Source: Branchiostoma belcheri
Lineage: Eukaryota > Chordata > Leptocardii > Amphioxiformes > Branchiostomatidae
Direction of reading: 5' to 3'
Length of the DNA stretch: 64,000 nt
Assembly (NCBI RefSeq): GCF_001625305.1
Contig: NW_017804398.1
Location: 1,567,790 to 1,631,789, forward strand
This document shows positions 61,301-64,000 of the stretch, piece by piece. A program made the translations under genes and the position numbers. The notes under the pieces were generated by a model. That model was not told the DNA's origin. It saw nothing but the letters and a program-made list of their open reading frames with translations, and ran no database searches. How positions within the stretch are numbered: position 1 is the stretch's first letter; every line of letters begins with the position of its first letter.

Positions 61301-63101
61301 ATGTCTCATGTTCCCCAAGGAATACACATAACAAAATGCATCTTCATCAGGTTGACAGTACAAAACACCTGACACTCTACACCTTAGCTGTCTGGTTTTA
61401 TATGAAAGGCATCAATTTTTCATTAAGTGTATAGTTCTGAACAATTGATCTAATGAACCACAAGGCTTTTCCACTGTTGGTTGAAAAGTAGGATTTGAAT
61501 AATACATTCATCAATGACGAGCACTTGACAGACACTATAGAAAGCTCCTTCTCCCTTCAACAAAAGACAAAGGTAGGTTACGTCATTAGACAATGCACCT
61601 GTGTAACCTTAGGAGACCGCACCTTCCCTGTTTTGTACGAAGTGCAATTTGTTCTCTAAATTACTTAATTTGTCCATCTAAGGTCATTAACCTTATCAAT
61701 ATGCTCCAAGATTCCTTCCTCCATTGTGTTTTAAATAGGTGTGATGAAATCATAATTTATCTGACAATAGTCATCTTGGTAATAAGAAATCAAAGAAAAA
61801 AAATTAACTCAAGAGTTAGTGAAGCATTGCATCTCCATAGTCAGCAAGATGGGTCTCTATTCCTTTATTTTGTGAATTTCTAAATTTTTTTGAAAATAAA
61901 AATTGAATGATATATAATGCTTTTATATAGCTGCAAGTTGCCAACATCAATCACAATTCCCCAATGTGGTTGGTTGTCCATGTGAAAACTGACGGCATTT
62001 AGATCACGACATTTTTCACAAACTTTTCAAAATGCCCAAATGGTGTGAAATCAATTTGTCCTTTACAGTTGACCTATCTGGAGTAGAAGCTGCGTATACA
62101 CTAGAGAACAATCCATTTCAAAATGTCAAGCAAGAGTCAAAACCTGCACAATATGAAATGCTAGAACTAGTAGAAGGGGGACTCCCAAACCCCAAATGAC
62201 AGTCACTAGTCTTAGAGTAGACCAATCACACCAGTAATGCTTACAATTAAAGACAATAAACATACTTGCAAGAGCATAACAAGCATCAAACAGGTTTTAA
62301 CACCCTCTTGTATCATGTAGAATAACCACAGAAGCATTTTATGTTAAATATGCAATGAAGCTTATGTTGACAACATAGCAGACAGGACTGGCATTACATA
62401 TATGTGCAACTCATATTCTTTATGCTGCACTATAAGCCGTGTAAGGCTTACCTGTGATCGATTGAAAGTAGTCTCTCTCTGTCACAGTCCAAAGATTGCA
62501 GTGAGGGACACATGAGAGAAAGCATGAGTTAACGTTTTGTTTCAATATACCTGTCCTTCTGCAGACTCGTTCATTTGTAGACCCCTGTACATGTATGAAA
62601 TTTACATGGACAGGAGGCGTTAGGAAAAGGTTCAAAGTCTATGTGTGAAGCCATACCATACTATCCAATGTTGATTAAAAAAAAAAAAACAATCACAAAA
62701 TTTCAAGATGGCAATAATAATTATTTGGCTACTGTCCAGAGCCTTTTATATGTTTGAATGAGTTTCTTGGAGCTGGAAACGAATTTTAGAGAATCCAGTT
62801 CACCATCCCGACAGGAATCAAACTACTGTACAGAACCTTTTGTAATATTTTTAGTGCAGGCAAATACTGGGTACATCATAATGATCATATCAATATCTAG
62901 AGGAGATGGGATTGCTTAATCATATAAAAAGTAGAAACTCTTTTGTACATTACTAGTATATTCTAACACAATAAATCAAACATGATTTGCTACTGGCTGT
63001 AACTTGCCTAATGCATGATATTTCTCATACAAAATGTAATTACTATTATTTTAAATTAAATGTACCTTTTTGACAGGCTGCCACCCTTGCCAATCCGCCA
63101 T
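36343..63101 (-). CDS. RGS12: RGS12/RGS14 homologue (RGS, two Ras-binding domains, GoLoco)
   Basis: Minus-strand exons: (63101-63066), 55606-55520, 53497-53476, 52287-52085, 51489-51403, 49027-48881, 47257-47081, 46911-46824, 46552-46481, one of 45649-45540/43456-43347, 42357-42215, 40966-40829, 40124-39995, 39435-39270, 38700-38554, 37367-36343. Phases agree throughout; from the ATG at 55606 the product is about 913 aa. RGS domain about 85-205 ([11 protein letters not shown] to [13 protein letters not shown]). Two tandem Raf-type Ras-binding domains about 350-495. GoLoco about 573-594 ([19 protein letters not shown], with the DQR arginine). Family members accelerate GTP hydrolysis on Gi/o alpha, hold Gi-alpha-GDP through GoLoco and bind Ras/Raf. 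The LAVSDGE microexon resembles RGS14; the long C-terminal region ending TFV resembles RGS12, so this is probably the pre-duplication orthologue. PDZ and PTB domains of RGS12, if present, would be past 64,000. Confidence 0.9.
37994..38180. mobile_element. MITE-like element with 32-bp terminal inverted repeats
   Basis: Left end AAATCATGAAACTTTCCTGG (to 38,025) and right end CCATGAAAGTTTCATGATTT (from 38,149) pair over 32 bp with two mismatches. 187 bp in all, no coding capacity, in an RGS intron. I saw no clear target-site duplication. Confidence 0.7.
38554..38700 (-). CDS. RGS12: Linker exon before GoLoco
   Basis: 147 nt, phase 1-1: polar, Lys/Arg/Ser-rich ([20 protein letters not shown]). 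Links the RBDs to the GoLoco exon. Confidence 0.8.
39038..39165 (-). mobile_element. tRNA-derived SINE-like repeat
   Basis: On the minus strand it reads TGGGGTCGTGTGGCATAACA..., an A-box-like TGGCATAACAGCAGG, then the B box GGTTCGAGTCC, then TTGTGCCCTTGGGAAAGGCAC. The tRNA-like head followed by a conserved CTTGGGAAAGGCACTT body is shared with 49,137-49,410. Confidence 0.7.
39270..39435 (-). CDS. RGS12: Second Ras-binding domain, C-terminal part
   Basis: 166 nt, phase 0 in and phase 1 out: [20 protein letters not shown] completes the domain (compare QPLDLGKLVSSVAAQ in RGS14); an unstructured linker follows. Confidence 0.88.
39995..40124 (-). CDS. RGS12: Second Ras-binding domain, N-terminal part
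   Basis: 130 nt, phase 2 in and phase 0 out: [20 protein letters not shown] and EEAIIRL, the second ubiquitin-like module. Confidence 0.9.
40829..40966 (-). CDS. RGS12: First Ras-binding domain, C-terminal part
   Basis: 138 nt, phase 2-2: [20 protein letters not shown] then LDQ-like [19 protein letters not shown]. Aligns with ICEKRGLSLPDIKVYL of RGS14. Confidence 0.92.
42215..42357 (-). CDS. RGS12: First Ras-binding domain, N-terminal part
   Basis: 143 nt, phase 0 in and phase 2 out: [20 protein letters not shown], the ubiquitin-like RBD start (compare CCVYLPDGTxSLxxARPGxT of RGS14). Confidence 0.93.
42513..43078. mobile_element. Two inverted 3' fragments of a Penelope-like element
   Basis: The two halves are reverse complements (for example 42,513-42,690 against 42,897-43,078). 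Both encode the same peptide block: on plus, [20 protein letters not shown] then [15 protein letters not shown]; on minus, [20 protein letters not shown]. This RVLD...RGVKEAIY...QPSLNRDGG block is what I know from the C-terminal end of Penelope-like retroelements with GIY-YIG endonucleases. The family call is from memory. No intact reverse transcriptase is present. Confidence 0.6.
43124..43229. mobile_element. 106-bp foldback MITE, copy 1, with 11-bp target-site duplication
   Basis: Starts A.CCTGGTTACCAAACC, ends GGTAACCAGGCT, with nearly perfect arms of about 50 bp around CGCAAATTAGCG. Flanked by AATGTGTTTAT at 43,113-43,123 and 43,230-43,240. Confidence 0.85.
43347..43456 (-). CDS. RGS12: RGS gene exon, haplotype copy 1
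   Basis: Same 110-nt exon as 45,540-45,649. Splicing both in series would break the frame, because the exon ends in phase 0 but needs phase 1 at its start, and would give a stop after five codons. Confidence 0.85.
43518..43624. repeat. 27-30-bp minisatellite, about 4 units
   Basis: Direct units of GCTAATAATACATTGTAGAA + TACAACT, one with an extra GTA. Interrupted at its right end by the insertion at 43,625. Confidence 0.85.
43625..44374. mobile_element. Non-autonomous transposon, copy 2 (750 bp), with empty site known
   Basis: Starts TAGAAAGGCCAATATTTGCT and ends GTGGTGAACCCATA. Absent from the other haplotype, where GAATAC is joined directly to AAGGAAAAAC (45,894-45,909). The left subterminal GATGGGTTCACCAC is repeated as the left arm, and inverted as the right arm, of a terminal hairpin (44,339-44,373). 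Inside is a tandem duplication of about 73 bp (43,915-43,970 and 43,988-44,041). No protein is encoded. Confidence 0.82.
44855..44874. other. Assembly gap (20 N)
   Basis: A run of 20 undetermined bases joining the two haplotype versions of the locus. Confidence 0.99.
44875..45249 (+). mobile_element. Penelope-like element 3' fragment (copy 2)
   Basis: Open from 44,924 to 45,250 with [35 protein letters not shown] and [13 protein letters not shown]. One reading frame is retained further than in copy 1, where a stop follows SSRF. The 5' side is cut by the N gap. Confidence 0.6.
45317..45422. mobile_element. 106-bp foldback MITE, copy 2, with 11-bp target-site duplication
   Basis: AGCCTGGTTACC ... 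GGTAACCAGGCT flanked by AATGTGTTTAT at 45,306-45,316 and 45,423-45,433. The allelic counterpart of 43,124-43,229. Confidence 0.85.
45540..45649 (-). CDS. RGS12: RGS gene exon, haplotype copy 2
   Basis: 110 nt, phase 1 in and phase 0 out: [20 protein letters not shown] through QKAMSAE. Protein-identical to 43,347-43,456. It lies on the right side of the N gap. Only one copy can be used. Confidence 0.85.
45709..45899. repeat. 27-30-bp minisatellite, about 7 units
   Basis: Unit variants follow the order A-B-C-A-B-C-A (ACATTG, ATATTG, GTACATTG forms), indicating duplication of a three-unit block. Against about 4 units in the other haplotype. Confidence 0.85.
46481..46552 (-). CDS. RGS12: RGS gene linker exon
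   Basis: 72 nt, phase 1-1: [20 protein letters not shown]. Acceptor ATCCACAG, donor GTGAG. Confidence 0.75.
46824..46911 (-). CDS. RGS12: RGS gene linker exon
   Basis: 88 nt, phase 0 in and phase 1 out: [12 protein letters not shown] then [11 protein letters not shown]. Basic linker between the RGS and Ras-binding domains. Confidence 0.8.
47081..47257 (-). CDS. RGS12: RGS domain, last exon
   Basis: 59 codons, phase 0-0: [20 protein letters not shown] closes the RGS domain; an acidic/Ser linker follows. Confidence 0.95.
48881..49027 (-). CDS. RGS12: RGS domain, third exon
   Basis: 49 codons, phase 0-0: [20 protein letters not shown] and [10 protein letters not shown], matching the IYQEFLSSQAxxPVNID part of RGS14. 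Confidence 0.93.
49137..49410 (-). mobile_element. tRNA-derived SINE-like repeat, longer copy
   Basis: The minus strand reads TGGTGGCAAGGTGATCTTGT..., a B box GGTTCAAATCC, then TTGTGTCCTTGGGAAAGGCA and a longer 3' body containing GTTAAAGATCCCACC. It shares the tRNA-like layout and the CTTGGGAAAGGCAC core with 39,038-39,165. The 3' limit is uncertain. Confidence 0.65.
51403..51489 (-). CDS. RGS12: RGS domain, second exon
   Basis: 29 codons, phase 0-0: [20 protein letters not shown], the central RGS helices including the E-N-I-x-F-W signature that contacts the G-alpha switch regions. Confidence 0.95.
52085..52287 (-). CDS. RGS12: RGS exon: linker and start of the RGS domain
   Basis: 203 nt. 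A Ser/Ala/Gly-rich linker then [20 protein letters not shown], the start of the RGS12/14-type RGS domain. Phase 1 in and phase 0 out. Confidence 0.92.
53476..53497 (-). CDS. RGS12: RGS gene 22-nt microexon
   Basis: TTTTTCAG/TCTCTTGCAGTCTCCGATGGAG/GTAAG gives SLAVSDG plus one base. With the next exon it reads LAVSDGE, the same short motif found upstream of the RGS domain in vertebrate RGS14, which supports so small an exon. Confidence 0.7.
55520..55606 (-). CDS. RGS12: RGS gene N-terminal exon
   Basis: ATG in good context (AATATGG), then [17 protein letters not shown] through TGLQ and donor CAG/GTACA, phase 0. A TTGTAG acceptor precedes it in frame, so it could be either an internal exon or an alternative first exon. 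Confidence 0.55.
55607..63065 (-). other. Long 5' intron region of the RGS gene (about 7.5 kb)
   Basis: No coding exon recognised. Contains the foldback at 58,904-58,986 and scattered ACATGTACATGT tracts. Frames such as 55,958-56,350 and 61,062-61,375 on the minus strand have no family similarity and no convincing splice sites. Confidence 0.55.
58904..58986. mobile_element. Near-perfect 83-bp foldback
   Basis: Left arm AACAGAACACAGTCTGTAAT continues to CTATATT. The right arm is its reverse complement with one mismatch over about 41 bp and virtually no loop. Structurally like 18,453-18,529 but of unrelated sequence. Confidence 0.75.
63066..63101 (-). CDS. RGS12: Possible alternative first coding exon of the RGS gene
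   Basis: ATG followed by 11 codons ([12 protein letters not shown]) and a donor AAAAAG/GTACA in phase 0, which would splice in frame to 55,606 or directly to the microexon at 53,497. Called only from start codon, donor and phase. Confidence 0.4.
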
Positions 63102-64000
63102 AGCTCCATCCAAACCTTAGTCAAGCCTCCCAATCAATCCAGTAAACCATTGTTCCGAGATAAAGACAGATGCAATGCTATTACCCTTTGCACCTCGAAT
63201 GCACTAACCATCAAGGTACTTGCAACGATATGATTGGAAGAGGAGTGTCCAGGCATGGAATTATATAGCCAAATTCCGCAGCAAGTAATTCATTTTCCTC
63301 CCAGCCGTGCCTGACAGTTTTGAAAGGCTAAAGGCCAAATGGACAATGGTAAAAATAATTGCTAGGGACAAATGTAGGTGTTATGTAGGATGGAAATTTT
63401 ATGGCTAAGGCTGAGCTACACAGAAACTCATACTCATAGGTTTACCAACTGCCATTTAATCAATCCTGGAACAATTCATCTGGGTATTTGTACATGTAGT
63501 CTGAAGGCCTAGCAGGAAATACATACATGTACATGTATATATTCAAGACGATACCATATACAGCTACATGTAACAAGGTCCAAATGGCAATGATACGAGT
63601 GAGGAGTCAATTGCCTCAAGTAATCATTGAATCCCACATCTGGAAACGGTGCTGGGTCAAATCCAAGACCCAAATCCAAGCAAAGATCGGAGGTCTTTGC
63701 CAAAGGCACATCCCTACTACTGTAGGGTAAGATTAAAAACAACAAGGTCGCCTCATCTGATACGGAACGCAATGTGAACCTAGTACTGAATTTCAAATAC
63801 CAGCTAAAATACAAAGTATGTTCATTTGGTATACATTAAAGAAATAGCAATTGCAACACAGCAAGAACTCCTACCAGTCTTGTCTTGTTCTCCATCTCGT
63901 CTGTTTCACGCGGATATATTGTTGCCCCGCTGTTTAAATGAATGGCTAATCACGCATGCCTGACTGAAGCTTATAGCGGCATCATTAAATGATACAGAGC
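63102..64000. other. Right edge, upstream of the RGS gene model
   Basis: No confident exon. The minus strand at about 63,894-63,874 has an ATG with MENKTRL and a GTAGG donor, which I do not trust. Promoter or more 5' exons could lie here or beyond the edge. Confidence 0.4.

Noticed and set aside
61062..61375. Two overlapping minus-strand frames of about 90 codons
   Set aside because: No family match and the frames compete with each other; probably chance or old repeat.

Overview
The window looks like a deuterostome animal genome, most likely an amphioxus (Branchiostoma). Genes are split into many short exons with GT-AG introns. The recognisable proteins belong to chordate or metazoan families: Kremen-like receptors, KIAA0232, and RGS12/RGS14. 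Small foldback elements, Penelope-like and tRNA-SINE-like remnants are scattered through the introns. A 20-base N gap is flanked by two diverged versions of the same locus, as expected when a very heterozygous genome is assembled. The species call is an inference. All gene models were built by hand from splice signals, reading phase and family similarity.

Layout. (1) Positions 1-11,643, minus strand: two head-to-tail paralogous genes for type I membrane proteins of Kremen-like architecture. The downstream one (113-4022, running off the left edge) is signal peptide, kringle, WSC, CUB, CCP/sushi, Ser/Thr-rich stalk, TM, tail. The upstream one (5594-11643, complete, about 651 aa) has the same order with two kringles and a longer stalk. 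Almost every extracellular module is a phase 1-1 exon. A 791-bp transposon copy sits between them. (2) 11,644-16,599: no gene recognised; one foldback element. (3) 16,600-31,529, plus strand: the KIAA0232 homologue, eight coding exons with one very large exon. That exon carries a one-base frame break at a G run near 27,875. (4) 31,530-36,342: convergent 3' region. (5) 36,343-63,101, minus strand: an RGS12/RGS14 homologue with an RGS domain, two Ras-binding domains, a GoLoco motif and a long C-terminal region ending in a PDZ-ligand-like tail. Its 5' end may continue past the right edge.

Within the RGS gene, 42,671-44,854 and 44,875-46,376 are two versions of the same segment on either side of the N gap, including one duplicated coding exon. 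They are best read as two uncollapsed haplotypes. The comparison gives the exact empty site of a 750-bp insertion (43,625-44,374) of the family also found at 4,363-5,153. It also shows a minisatellite length polymorphism and an 11-bp target-site duplication of a 106-bp foldback MITE.

Functionally, the two Kremen-like genes would act at the cell surface; Kremens are Dkk co-receptors in Wnt control. The RGS protein would act as a G-alpha GAP, GDI and Ras scaffold inside the cell. KIAA0232 is an uncharacterised, probably intracellular protein. From memory, KIAA0232 and RGS12 both map to human 4p16, so their adjacency here suggests ancient linkage.
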